A stretch of DNA of 64,000 nucleotides from Firm-04 sp045591925. GTDB taxonomy: Bacteria; Bacillota; Clostridia; Oscillospirales; Ruminococcaceae. The position numbers were made by a program, and so were the translations under genes. The stretch is taken from NCBI GenBank assembly GCA_045591925.1, contig JAZNTW010000095.1, positions 1 through 64,000 of the forward strand, given 5' to 3'. Positions 16,842 to 25,115 of this stretch are shown piece by piece (within the stretch, counting starts at the first letter, position 1; each line of letters opens with the position of its first letter). A model generated the notes under the pieces. That model was not told where the DNA came from and did no database searches. It worked only from the letters and a program-made list of their open reading frames with translations.

Positions 16842-16884
16842 AAACAGACTCCCAAAGAGCATCAATCTCCTTGAGAGTCTGTTT
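16842..16884 (-). terminator. Hairpin after the HIT gene
   Basis: 10-bp stem AAACAGACTC/GAGTCTGTTT with a 23-base interior, 13 bp past the HIT stop codon. Only a weak T-run follows, so termination is uncertain. Confidence 0.35.
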
Positions 16885-16896
16885 ATGATTCAGGTA

Positions 16897-17304
16897 CTAA
16901 ACCGGAATTTCGTTGATTCGATCTCTGATCATTTTTGCTATTTCAGCATTTGCATTTTTGGAGGCTTCTCCATAAGTCCATCCAAATCCATCCCCATGAT
17001 ATCTTGGGAAAATATGAAGATGATAATGGCCTACATCATTCATTTCGCCGCCATTTTGCATCATACTGTATCCATTCGGTTTATATATGTCTTTTATAGC
17101 AGATACGATTTTCTTTGATATGATCATGAAATGGCAAAGCAATTCATCCGGCATTTCATCCACATCAAGATAATGTTCTTTGGGAATCAGTAATATATGC
17201 CCTTCATTGATCGGTTCCATATCCAAAAACGCCATTACAAATTCATCTTCGTAAACAATATCTGTGACGATTTTTTCTTTATGACAAAATACACATTCGC
17301 TCAT
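16897..17304 (-). CDS. HIT family protein
   Basis: 135 residues. The histidine triad HYHLH is at 93-97 and an N-terminal CVFC pair resembles the zinc-binding site of Hint-like members. Such proteins hydrolyse nucleotide phosphoramidates or adenylated compounds; substrate here unknown. Ribosome site AAGAGGTG. More AT-rich than flanking genes. Confidence 0.9.
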   Translation of the reverse strand: MSECVFCHKEKIVTDIVYEDEFVMAFLDMEPINEGHILLIPKEHYLDVDEMPDELLCHFMIISKKIVSAIKDIYKPNGYSMMQNGGEMNDVGHYHLHIFPRYHGDGFGWTYGEASKNANAEIAKMIRDRINEIPV

Positions 17305-17366
17305 AACTGCACCTCTTGATAAAGTTCTAATATATCGTTTATTTTATTATAACAACAGATATATGA

Positions 17367-17401
17367 AAAGTCACTTCCGAAATCAATCCGGAAGTGACTT
17401 T
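17367..17401 (-). terminator. Terminator of the glycosyltransferase gene
   Basis: 13-bp perfect stem (17367-17379 with 17389-17401) ending in TTTT on the minus strand, 54 bp after the stop codon at 17456. Confidence 0.7.
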
Positions 17402-17455
17402 ATAAAACGATTATTCAACCATCCATGACGATGGGATGAATCCGCGTAGTGGAAA

Positions 17456-18556
17456 TCAGGCATTCGCATCCTGATCTGCTTCGGCATCCTCTTGCTTAAC
17501 CGGCTTAAATACCCATGCCTGCTGAACACGGAAGCTGATAAAATACAGCAGAAAATCAACAAACGGCTTAATGATTGTCGGTTTGATCGGCAGAATCTTA
17601 GAAAGCAGGAATACAGAGCCGACCGAAACAAGCAGCTGGCAAGCCCACAGGATATAATAACGGCATATCGTAAGTTTTAGCGGTGCATCGCTCCGGAAAA
17701 CCGCCTTGCGGTTCATCGTGAAATTGAACAGGGAGCTGAGGATTCGTGCAAGCGTACCGGCACAAAATTGTCTTGCGCCCTCGGCAAACAGCTTGAACAG
17801 AACATTGTAGCCCAGAACATTCAGAAGCTGGTCAATCACAAACGAAAGCACCGAGCTGATGAAGAACTTGATAATGATACCGTATACGCGCAGCGAATCC
17901 TTGATCGGATGAAAATGCGTGGTTTCATTATCGTTGATGTAAACCGTTTCGATCGTCTGCTCAACAAGCGGAATATCTGTCTGCTTGCATTCGAGCAGCA
18001 TATTTGTCTCGTATTCAAAGCGCTCGCCGGAAATCTCAATCATCTTCGGGATAATGCCGCGCGGAAATACACGCAGTCCGGTCTGTGTATCGCTGACTTT
18101 TAAGCCGCAGAACAACCGGAATACCGCAGATGTCAGCTTATTGCCAAAGCGGCTTTTCGGCGGTACGTGCGGCAAATTGAAATCTCGAACACCAAGCACC
18201 AGCGAATCCTTTTCCTGTTTGAGCATGACATCCACACAGGCTGCGATATCCTTGGGCAAATGCTGGTTGTCGCCGTCAATCGTCACAACGCCAAGAGACT
18301 GCTTCCGGTTTTCCATGAACCATTCAAAGGCTGTTTTCAGCGCTCTGCCCTTGCCCTTGTTGACGCCATGATGCAGCACATGACAGCCGAGTGCAGCGCC
18401 CTCCTCGAAATAATGCTGTTTCTTTTCCGAAGAACCATCATCTACAAGCAATATATCGGAAAAGCCCTTTTCCTGTACGCCGCGAATCACTGCCAGCAGC
18501 TTATCATCCGGATCCAGCGACGGGATGACAACTAATATATTTTGATAATCTGACAT
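17456..18556 (-). CDS. Family 2 glycosyltransferase fused to a GtrA membrane domain
   Basis: 366 residues. The N-terminal GT-A domain (about 1-225) shows VVIPSLDPD, LLVDDGS and the DxD-like IDGDNQHLP. The C-terminal 130 residues form four hydrophobic helices of the GtrA type (FFISSVLSFVIDQLLN, LARILSSLFNFTMNR). The architecture resembles polyprenyl-phosphate sugar synthases that charge and flip lipid-linked sugars. Start at 18556 after GGAGGAC. Single gene with its own promoter and terminator. Confidence 0.9.
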   Translation of the reverse strand: MSDYQNILVVIPSLDPDDKLLAVIRGVQEKGFSDILLVDDGSSEKKQHYFEEGAALGCHVLHHGVNKGKGRALKTAFEWFMENRKQSLGVVTIDGDNQHLPKDIAACVDVMLKQEKDSLVLGVRDFNLPHVPPKSRFGNKLTSAVFRLFCGLKVSDTQTGLRVFPRGIIPKMIEISGERFEYETNMLLECKQTDIPLVEQTIETVYINDNETTHFHPIKDSLRVYGIIIKFFISSVLSFVIDQLLNVLGYNVLFKLFAEGARQFCAGTLARILSSLFNFTMNRKAVFRSDAPLKLTICRYYILWACQLLVSVGSVFLLSKILPIKPTIIKPFVDFLLYFISFRVQQAWVFKPVKQEDAEADQDANA

Positions 18557-18607
18557 TTGGGATCTGTCCTCCGTTTTTTCTATTATTTATCGTATTTAAA
18601 CTATTTT

Positions 18608-18636
18608 ATTATACCACGAATTTCGTCGAATTGCAA
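18608..18636 (-). promoter_or_regulatory. Promoter of the GT2-GtrA gene
   Basis: Minus-strand TTGCAA (18636-18631), 17-base spacer, TATAAT (18613-18608). The spacer contains the near palindrome ACGAAATTCGT, which could be an operator. Confidence 0.6.
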
Positions 18637-18672
18637 TAGGTTAATCATGAAGAATTTATAAAGCCAAAGCAT

Positions 18673-19887
18673 TCATTCTTCATCAAAATAGCCGACATAG
18701 GAAATACGATACTTGCTGTGGGGGAACAATTCCGCATAATAATCAACAAAATAATCATCGGTCATTGCCGCGATAAAATCGACAGTCAGATCATCCGGAT
18801 CGCTTTCTTCGTATGGAAAGGCTGCCGGATACCACATTTGCTTCTCCTTGACCGCTTCGATATGATGCCGATAGAGACAAGAGCTGCGATTATGCGTTTT
18901 CGCATCCTGATAGATATGCGCGTACAGCTCCTCCATCATCGGAATCACGCTTTCTCGCACCTGCTTCTGAACAAATTCCATCCGGTAGATACGCTGATAG
19001 TTTTCGTCCTTGAGCTGCTTCATTGCTTTAAAATGCTCATCGTCCATCCTGAGAAAGGGCTTCCCATAGCTTTGCTGAATCAGATTCACTTCCAGATTGT
19101 TGATAATCTCCGCATTTGTTCGGCCAATCGGGGATTCCGGAAAATCCGATTCCGATGCTGTCAGATGTGCTCGCACAGCGTCCTGACGGTCTTTTCCAAG
19201 ATACGCAATCATATCGCAAACCCGAACAAGACAGCCCTCCAAGGTCGATGGAATCAGCTTGCACGAATCATTGACATCATAGAGACTCTCCTGCATACGG
19301 CGGTCAAATGCTGCAAAATCTGCAAGCGGCATCGGCGCATATTCTGCCAATGGCAATTCACCGTTATGGCAAAGAATACCATCGAGCGTTTGCAGCGAAA
19401 TATTATATGGGATGATTGTATCGAGTACGCGAACGCTGTGCAGATTATGCCGAAAGCAGCGTCCGGTTCTCGCATGATAGAGTGCGTGCAGCGCGTGTTC
19501 ACCGGCGTGACCAAACGGCGTATGTCCCATATCATGACCAATGGCAATCGCCTCAATCAGGTCAAGATTCAGTCCGAGTACCGAACCAATATTTCTCGCA
19601 ATCCGTGAAACAAGCTGAACATGAAGTGCGCGGCGGCTTAAATCATCATTCCGGAAAAACGAAAACACTTGCGTTTTATCCGCATAACGATTGTAAAATG
19701 CGCTGTTGAGTATTTTATCGGCATCTTTTGAAAATGGCTGCCGATAGATTTTCGGTACATCGCCGGGTCGCTCCAGCCTCCGGATGACAGCACTGTTTTT
19801 GCAGGCATAGGGCGAAACCCAGCCCTTTGCCTGCTGCTCCAGAATCTGCTGCTCCAATTCCGGCGTCAAAGATTCATAATGTCGCAT
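18673..19887 (-). CDS. dGTPase-like HD-domain triphosphohydrolase
   Basis: 404 residues. HD metal site with His89, His118-Asp119 (IGHDMGHTPFGHAGE) as in deoxyguanosinetriphosphate triphosphohydrolases, which cut dNTPs to nucleoside and triphosphate. The start is two bases after the dnaE stop; its GGAAAGGA site lies inside the dnaE 3' end, so the two are translationally linked. A dNTP-control role next to a replicative polymerase is a sensible pairing. Exact substrate not determined. Confidence 0.88.
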   Translation of the reverse strand: MRHYESLTPELEQQILEQQAKGWVSPYACKNSAVIRRLERPGDVPKIYRQPFSKDADKILNSAFYNRYADKTQVFSFFRNDDLSRRALHVQLVSRIARNIGSVLGLNLDLIEAIAIGHDMGHTPFGHAGEHALHALYHARTGRCFRHNLHSVRVLDTIIPYNISLQTLDGILCHNGELPLAEYAPMPLADFAAFDRRMQESLYDVNDSCKLIPSTLEGCLVRVCDMIAYLGKDRQDAVRAHLTASESDFPESPIGRTNAEIINNLEVNLIQQSYGKPFLRMDDEHFKAMKQLKDENYQRIYRMEFVQKQVRESVIPMMEELYAHIYQDAKTHNRSSCLYRHHIEAVKEKQMWYPAAFPYEESDPDDLTVDFIAAMTDDYFVDYYAELFPHSKYRISYVGYFDEE

Positions 19888-19889
19888 TG

Positions 19890-22800
19890 TTATCCTTTCC
19901 GATCAATGAGCGCAAACTGCGATGGCGAAAGCTGCTCTGTCAAGCATTTCAGAAGCCCCGCACTGACCGCAACGCCCTGCTGTAATTTCGGCTTGAGATA
20001 TTTCCGGCTCTCTGTGAGCCAGAAGCAAAACGGCGTATCTCCTGCAAATCTGCGGCAGATTTCCATGATGGCTTTCATCTTATCCGTTTCCTGATCGCTG
20101 ATTTTACAGCAAAGCTGCTTTGCCGCTGCAAAATCCGCAAAATTCTGTTCGCTCATGATATTTTCGCAAATTAGTCTTGTTTCCCCGTCCTTTTGTGACA
20201 CTTTTCCTTTGATAAACACAATCGTATCGGGCGTTAAAAGCTTTTGTACAGTCGGATACAGCGATTGAAACACAAGGCATTCCATTGTACCCGAAAAATC
20301 CTCAACAGTCAGATAACACATCTGGTCGCCTTTTTTCGTTAAATATGCACGCGCAGTCTCCACCATGCAAAGCAGCAGCACGGCTGCACGGTCTTTCATG
20401 CCATTGACATTTTCAATTTCAGGCAAACGTAAAAGCTGACAATGCGTTTGCCAACGTGACAACGGATGTCCGGATAAAAACATTCCCGTGATTTCTTTTT
20501 CCATCTGTAACAAAATCTGCTCGGAATATTCCGGAACATCCGGCGGCTGCATCTGCGGCAAATTCACTTCCGCAGACGAATTGCCAAACAGCGAAAGCTG
20601 TCCGCTGATGATATTTCGACTCTGATTGCTGACCGCCGTAATCATCTGCTCATAGGTTTCTAGCATTTGCCGGCGATTCCAGCCAAGTCCATCAAACGCA
20701 CCGCAGCGAATCAGACTCTCTGCTGCGCGTTTATTCAAATCCTGCCCTGCATTTCGCTCACAGAAATCCTGAAAACTGCTGTATGCGCCATGCGCCTGCC
20801 GTTCCTTCACATAAGCACGGATGACATTTGCACCCAGTCCGCGAACCGCTGCCAGACCAAAGCGAATCACATTGCCCGAAACCGTAAAGCCTGCATCGGA
20901 GCTGTTGATATCAGGCTTCAGTACCGGCACACCATGTGCTTCGGAGAGTGCAATATATTCCAGTAATTTTGGTGTATAGGAAATCACCGAGGTCATCAGC
21001 GCAGAAAAATATTCTGCCGCATATCTGCATTTCAAGTATGCGGTTTCATATGCAATTCTCGCATAAGCAGCGGCATGGGATTTGTTGAACGCATAGCTTG
21101 CAAACGCTGCCATCCGGTCAAAAATAGCATTTGCAGTCTCCTCCGGCACGCCATTTGCAACCGCGCCGCAGCAATTTTCATTGCCATAGACAAAGATTTC
21201 GCGCTCCTGCTCCATGACCTGATGCTTTTTCTTCGCCATTGCTCTGCGCACAAGGTCTGCTCTGCCATAGGAATATCCGGCAAGCGTCCGGCAGATTTCC
21301 ATAACCTGCTCCTGATACACTATACATCCGAATGTTTCACGCAAAATCGGTTCGAGCATCGGATGGTCGTAATGCACCTGCCGCGGGTCAGAGCGTGCAG
21401 CAAGATACTGCGGAATTGAATCCATCGGGCCAGGTCGATATAACGAGATCACCGCCGTCAGATCCGAAATACAGGTCGGCTGCATCTGCACCAGTACGCG
21501 CCGCAGACCATCCGATTCCATTTGAAATACGCCGACGCTGTCGCCTTTGGAGAGCATTTCAAAAACATCTGAAGCATCTTCGGGTATCTCTGCCATACGA
21601 AATGCCGGCTGCCGCTGCTGAATCAGACGCTCTGTTTCGCGGATTACCGTCAGATTGCGCAAGCCGAGAAAATCCATCTTCAAAAGCCCAAGCTGCTCCA
21701 GAATATTCATCGTATACTGCGTCACAACTGCGTCATCGCTGCGTTGCAACGGAACCTGCTCCGATACCGGTACAGCGGAAATCACAACGCCTGCCGCGTG
21801 AATGGTCGTATGACGCGGCATTCCCTCCAGCTTCATTGCCATATCAAGCAGCTGCTTAACCTGCGGCTTTTCCTCGTACATCTGCTTTAATTCTGCGGAT
21901 TCCTGTACGGCTCGTTCCAGTGTCATCGAGCTGTCCTGCGGAATCGCCTTTGCCGCCTGGTCACAAAGCGCGTAGGGCAAATCCATTGCTCTGCCGGTAT
22001 CCCGTACCGCAGCGCGAGCTTTCAGTGTATCAAACGCGATAATCTGCGCAACATGATCCGAACCATATCTTCGCGTCACATAATCAATGACGCGCTGCCG
22101 ACCCTCAATACAGAAGTCGATATCAAAATCCGGCATACTTACGCGTTCCGGATTCAGAAAACGCTCAAACAGCAAGCCGTTTTTCAGCGGATCAATATCC
22201 GTTATCCCGATACAATATGCGCACAGACTGCCTGCACCCGAACCGCGCCCGGGGCCGACCGGTATTCCCTGACTCTTTGCATAATGCACAAAGTCCCATA
22301 CAATCAAATAATAATCCACATAGCCCATGCGCGTAATGACATCGTATTCGTAATTCATCCGCGCAATCGCTTCATCTGTCGGCGCGTCACCGTATCGCTT
22401 GCGCAAGCCATCCTCGCAGAGCTGACGGAAATACTGCTTTGTATCCGTCACACCCTCCGCCCGATATTGCGGAAGCTGAATTTTCCCGAATTCAAACGTC
22501 ACCTTGCAGCGTGCTGCAATCTCTGCCGTATTGCGCAATGCCTCCGGAAAATCCTTGAACAGCGCGTTCATTTCCGCTGTGGATTTCAGATAAAACTCAT
22601 CATTCGGCATTACCATCGCAGAGGGCGACTGTATCGTGGTTCCGGTCTGAATGCAGACAAGCAGCTTTTGCAGCAGTGCATCGGATTTTCGCAGATAATG
22701 CGCGTCATTTGTTGCGGCAAGCGGAATGCCGGTCTCTTGAGAAATTCTGCGGATGCCGTCCAGAATGCGCAGGTCATCCGGTGTGCCGTGATTTTGAATT

Positions 22801-23321
22801 TCGAGATAATAGTGTTCCTTGCCAAATAGCGCGGCATAATGCTCAGCAGTCTGCTTTGCCGCTTCATATTCATCATTCCGAAGCTTTCTTGCGACCTCTC
22901 CGGACATACAGCCCGATAACGCAATCAAGCCGCTGTGATACGTTTGCAGCAGCTCCCAGTCCGCACGCGGTTTGGCATAAAAGCCCTCGATGCTCGCCTT
23001 TGATACAATTTGCAATAGATTTTGATAGCCCTCATTATTCTCGCAAAGCAAAACCAAATGATACGGGCTGCGATCACTTGAGGAACTCTTATCAAAGCGC
23101 GAGCGCGGTGCAACATAAATCTCACAGCCGATGACCGGATGAATTCCGGCATCTATTGCCGCCTGATAAAACTGCACCGCACCGTACATCACGCCATGGT
23201 CGGTCAATGCAACCGCAGTCTGACCGTTTTCCTTGACGCGTTCCATGAGCCGGTCAATGCGGCAGGCACCGTCCAGCAGCGAATATTCAGTATGCGTATG
23301 CAAATGCACAAACGGTTCCAT
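19890..23321 (-). CDS. dnaE: DNA polymerase III alpha subunit (DnaE type)
   Basis: 1143 residues. N-terminal PHP domain (FVHLHTHTEYSLLDGA), then palm motifs GPGRGSGAGSLCAYCIGITDIDP and PDFDIDFC, fingers, tandem HhH and a C-terminal OB fold (AYLTKKGDQMCYLTVEDFSG). This is the DnaE class of error-prone/lagging-strand polymerase, shorter than PolC. The frame can be extended to 23474, but that part is translated transposable-element sequence; the ATG at 23321 follows GGAGGTGA. It is directly downstream of an inverted-repeat element and coupled to the dGTPase-like gene. Confidence 0.96.
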   Translation of the reverse strand: MEPFVHLHTHTEYSLLDGACRIDRLMERVKENGQTAVALTDHGVMYGAVQFYQAAIDAGIHPVIGCEIYVAPRSRFDKSSSSDRSPYHLVLLCENNEGYQNLLQIVSKASIEGFYAKPRADWELLQTYHSGLIALSGCMSGEVARKLRNDEYEAAKQTAEHYAALFGKEHYYLEIQNHGTPDDLRILDGIRRISQETGIPLAATNDAHYLRKSDALLQKLLVCIQTGTTIQSPSAMVMPNDEFYLKSTAEMNALFKDFPEALRNTAEIAARCKVTFEFGKIQLPQYRAEGVTDTKQYFRQLCEDGLRKRYGDAPTDEAIARMNYEYDVITRMGYVDYYLIVWDFVHYAKSQGIPVGPGRGSGAGSLCAYCIGITDIDPLKNGLLFERFLNPERVSMPDFDIDFCIEGRQRVIDYVTRRYGSDHVAQIIAFDTLKARAAVRDTGRAMDLPYALCDQAAKAIPQDSSMTLERAVQESAELKQMYEEKPQVKQLLDMAMKLEGMPRHTTIHAAGVVISAVPVSEQVPLQRSDDAVVTQYTMNILEQLGLLKMDFLGLRNLTVIRETERLIQQRQPAFRMAEIPEDASDVFEMLSKGDSVGVFQMESDGLRRVLVQMQPTCISDLTAVISLYRPGPMDSIPQYLAARSDPRQVHYDHPMLEPILRETFGCIVYQEQVMEICRTLAGYSYGRADLVRRAMAKKKHQVMEQEREIFVYGNENCCGAVANGVPEETANAIFDRMAAFASYAFNKSHAAAYARIAYETAYLKCRYAAEYFSALMTSVISYTPKLLEYIALSEAHGVPVLKPDINSSDAGFTVSGNVIRFGLAAVRGLGANVIRAYVKERQAHGAYSSFQDFCERNAGQDLNKRAAESLIRCGAFDGLGWNRRQMLETYEQMITAVSNQSRNIISGQLSLFGNSSAEVNLPQMQPPDVPEYSEQILLQMEKEITGMFLSGHPLSRWQTHCQLLRLPEIENVNGMKDRAAVLLLCMVETARAYLTKKGDQMCYLTVEDFSGTMECLVFQSLYPTVQKLLTPDTIVFIKGKVSQKDGETRLICENIMSEQNFADFAAAKQLCCKISDQETDKMKAIMEICRRFAGDTPFCFWLTESRKYLKPKLQQGVAVSAGLLKCLTEQLSPSQFALIDRKG

Positions 23322-23344
23322 GCCGTCACCTCCCATGTTCAAAT

Positions 23345-23524
23345 TTAAGGCAATACCGCACAGAGTTGGTGGTGCAGATACGCAGTCAGATTTTTCGTCA
23401 GATTGTATAGAAATGACGCCGCTGGGCTGACGCCCAGCAAGGAATTTCTGTACAAGATGACGGAAAATATGCAAGTAGATGTGCCGCCAAGCCGTAAGGC
23501 GGACTTTGCGCGGTGTTGCCTTAA
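23345..23524. mobile_element. MITE-like element, copy 2
   Basis: 180 bp with terminal inverted repeats (left TTAAGGCAATACCGC, right complement TTAAGGCAACACCGC), closely matching copy 1 at 2611-2776 but with a 14-bp internal insertion that duplicates a TCAGAT motif. It contains the same CTGGGCTGACGCCCAG hairpin. It fills the gap between the 73-residue gene and dnaE, so the dnaE message from upstream must cross it. Confidence 0.8.
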
Positions 23525-23532
23525 TTCGCTGA

Positions 23533-23754
23533 TTACTTCAGATCGCTCTCCCCGATCATCTGATTGATGCCGTTGAACAATGCCTCCTGCATCAGCGCAA
23601 CATAATCCTGCTCTCTGCCGGTATCTGCAATGAGCTTGTCGCAAACCTGACGAAATACACCGTCTATGATCACCGTGACAGCCGGCACCTTTGCACCGGT
23701 CTCTGTGTTTTCGTATTCCTGTTTAATAAATGTAACCTTTGGATTCTGAGCCAT
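23533..23754 (-). CDS. Hypothetical 73-residue protein
   Basis: 73 residues, soluble, mixed charge, no recognised domain (MAQNPKVTFIKQEYENTETG start). Its AAGGAG site overlaps the end of the HAD gene (stop at 23760), so it belongs to that operon. It ends 9 bp before the inverted-repeat element. Position in a repair/replication gene run is the only functional hint. Confidence 0.65.
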   Translation of the reverse strand: MAQNPKVTFIKQEYENTETGAKVPAVTVIIDGVFRQVCDKLIADTGREQDYVALMQEALFNGINQMIGESDLK

Positions 23755-23759
23755 GATAT

Positions 23760-24929
23760 TTACTCCTTATCAAAAATAGTTTTGGCAATCTGCGGCAGAC
23801 TGCCGATTTGGTCAAGCACAGCGGCGCAAGCATCAACCTTGCCGAAGCCATATGCTGCATGGATGAATGGAACGCCTGCCTGTTTTGCGGCGTCAGCGTC
23901 ACCCTGCGTATCTCCGACATAGATACAATCTGTGATACCCTGCCGTTCCATAACAAGACGTATATTTTCGCCTTTGGTTTTCCCCGTTCTGCCGGCACTC
24001 TCAAAATCCGAAAATGCGTCTGCAAATGAAATCTGCTTCAGATATGTTTCGATATACCCCTCCTGACAGTTGCTCACAATGCCAAGGGTGTATTCCTTTG
24101 CAAGCTCGGTCATGACAGCCTGTTCATCGGGATATAGAACCGGCGCATCGGCTTCTGCCGAATGTTCCAGATACAAAAGCTCATCGTCAGAGCACAGCTT
24201 CAGTATGGCAATCCGTTCTGCATCCGGCAGTGACGGAAACATCATTGCCGCAATCTGTTCGAGCGTCCGACCCATAAAGCGGTGCATATCATCCACCGTA
24301 AATTGATCGCTGCGGTCAGTCTTTTCGCGAATGGTCTGATTCCAAGCCTGTGTAACCTGCTCCGAGGAATCCCAGAGCGTGCCGTCAAGATCGAATAAAA
24401 TCGCTTTTTTCATTGAATGATTATCCTTTCCGGTAAGCGGCATTTGCTCCGCTTCCAAACGAATATAATAGAGCATTTGCAGCCAGTCCGGCAAGTCACC
24501 GACCGTGCTGCGCATTTTTTCGAGCGTTCGTTTTCCGGTGCGGCGGTCGAGCAGCGCAAACATCCGCACGAGCGCATTCTCGGATTGCAGACTCTCTGCA
24601 ATGCTCTGATTATCAAATTCATGGAACGCATAATAAAAATCATTCTGATAAAATGCACCGTCATGGATTGCGTTCAGCGCAGACTGCCGCCATTCGGCAC
24701 CACCGCGTTCTGCCGAAGCAAAGCGATCGAAATGCTGATATGCAGCATCCATGCGGTCAAAATAATTACTTTTGAGGATTTCTGCGCCGTCAAGACGAAT
24801 CGCAGCCCTGCCTTCATCGCCGTCATGCGAATTATGATAGGTTGTGACAAAATAGGACAGTCTGCCGCGCAGGGATTCCGCAAGGTATTCTTGTTCCAGC
24901 TTCTTGCGGATATGACTCCATTTCTGCAT
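23760..24929 (-). CDS. SF0329-like domain fused to a HAD phosphatase
   Basis: 389 residues from the ATG at 24929 (AAAGGAG, five-base gap). Residues 1 to about 172 resemble the uncharacterised SF0329 family (WSHIRKKLEQEYLAESLRGR). Residues from about 173 are a complete HAD hydrolase: DLDGTLWD (motif I), SNCQEG (motif II), a conserved Lys and GDTQGD (motif IV), like phosphoglycolate phosphatase. At the junction, GGAAAGGA sits ten bases before an in-frame ATG at 24413, which would give a normal 217-residue HAD protein. Both a fusion and a separate HAD product are possible. Confidence 0.8.
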   Translation of the reverse strand: MQKWSHIRKKLEQEYLAESLRGRLSYFVTTYHNSHDGDEGRAAIRLDGAEILKSNYFDRMDAAYQHFDRFASAERGGAEWRQSALNAIHDGAFYQNDFYYAFHEFDNQSIAESLQSENALVRMFALLDRRTGKRTLEKMRSTVGDLPDWLQMLYYIRLEAEQMPLTGKDNHSMKKAILFDLDGTLWDSSEQVTQAWNQTIREKTDRSDQFTVDDMHRFMGRTLEQIAAMMFPSLPDAERIAILKLCSDDELLYLEHSAEADAPVLYPDEQAVMTELAKEYTLGIVSNCQEGYIETYLKQISFADAFSDFESAGRTGKTKGENIRLVMERQGITDCIYVGDTQGDADAAKQAGVPFIHAAYGFGKVDACAAVLDQIGSLPQIAKTIFDKE

Positions 24930-24940
24930 ATTGTCTCCTT

Positions 24941-25103
24941 TCAAACAAAGCTCATGCGGATGCCATCTGCGCTATCAAAAGACAGTGTCCCCGTTGCGGA
25001 ATGATGGTCGCTGCCCATCTTACCAATGATTTGGTAGGTATATGTCTGATTCTCGGTATCGACATCGAGCGTCAGTTCAATATCCGTGATTTCCCAGCTA
25101 CAT
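24941..25103 (-). pseudogene. Small gene broken by a frameshift at codon 2
   Basis: GGAG and a seven-base gap lead to an ATG at 25103 that is followed at once by TAG. Skipping one base opens a 51-codon frame (WEITDIELTLDVDTENQTYT start) ending in TGA at 24941, just before the SF0329-HAD ribosome site. One lost base in codon 2 (for example Met-Tyr-Ser-Trp) would restore it. No family recognised. Alternatively a sequencing error or an unusual start. Confidence 0.55.
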
Positions 25104-25115
25104 AGTAATACTCCA

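Noticed and set aside
23322..23474. N-terminal extension of DnaE
   Set aside because: Element-derived; PHP domain starts at 23321 after GGAGGTGA.
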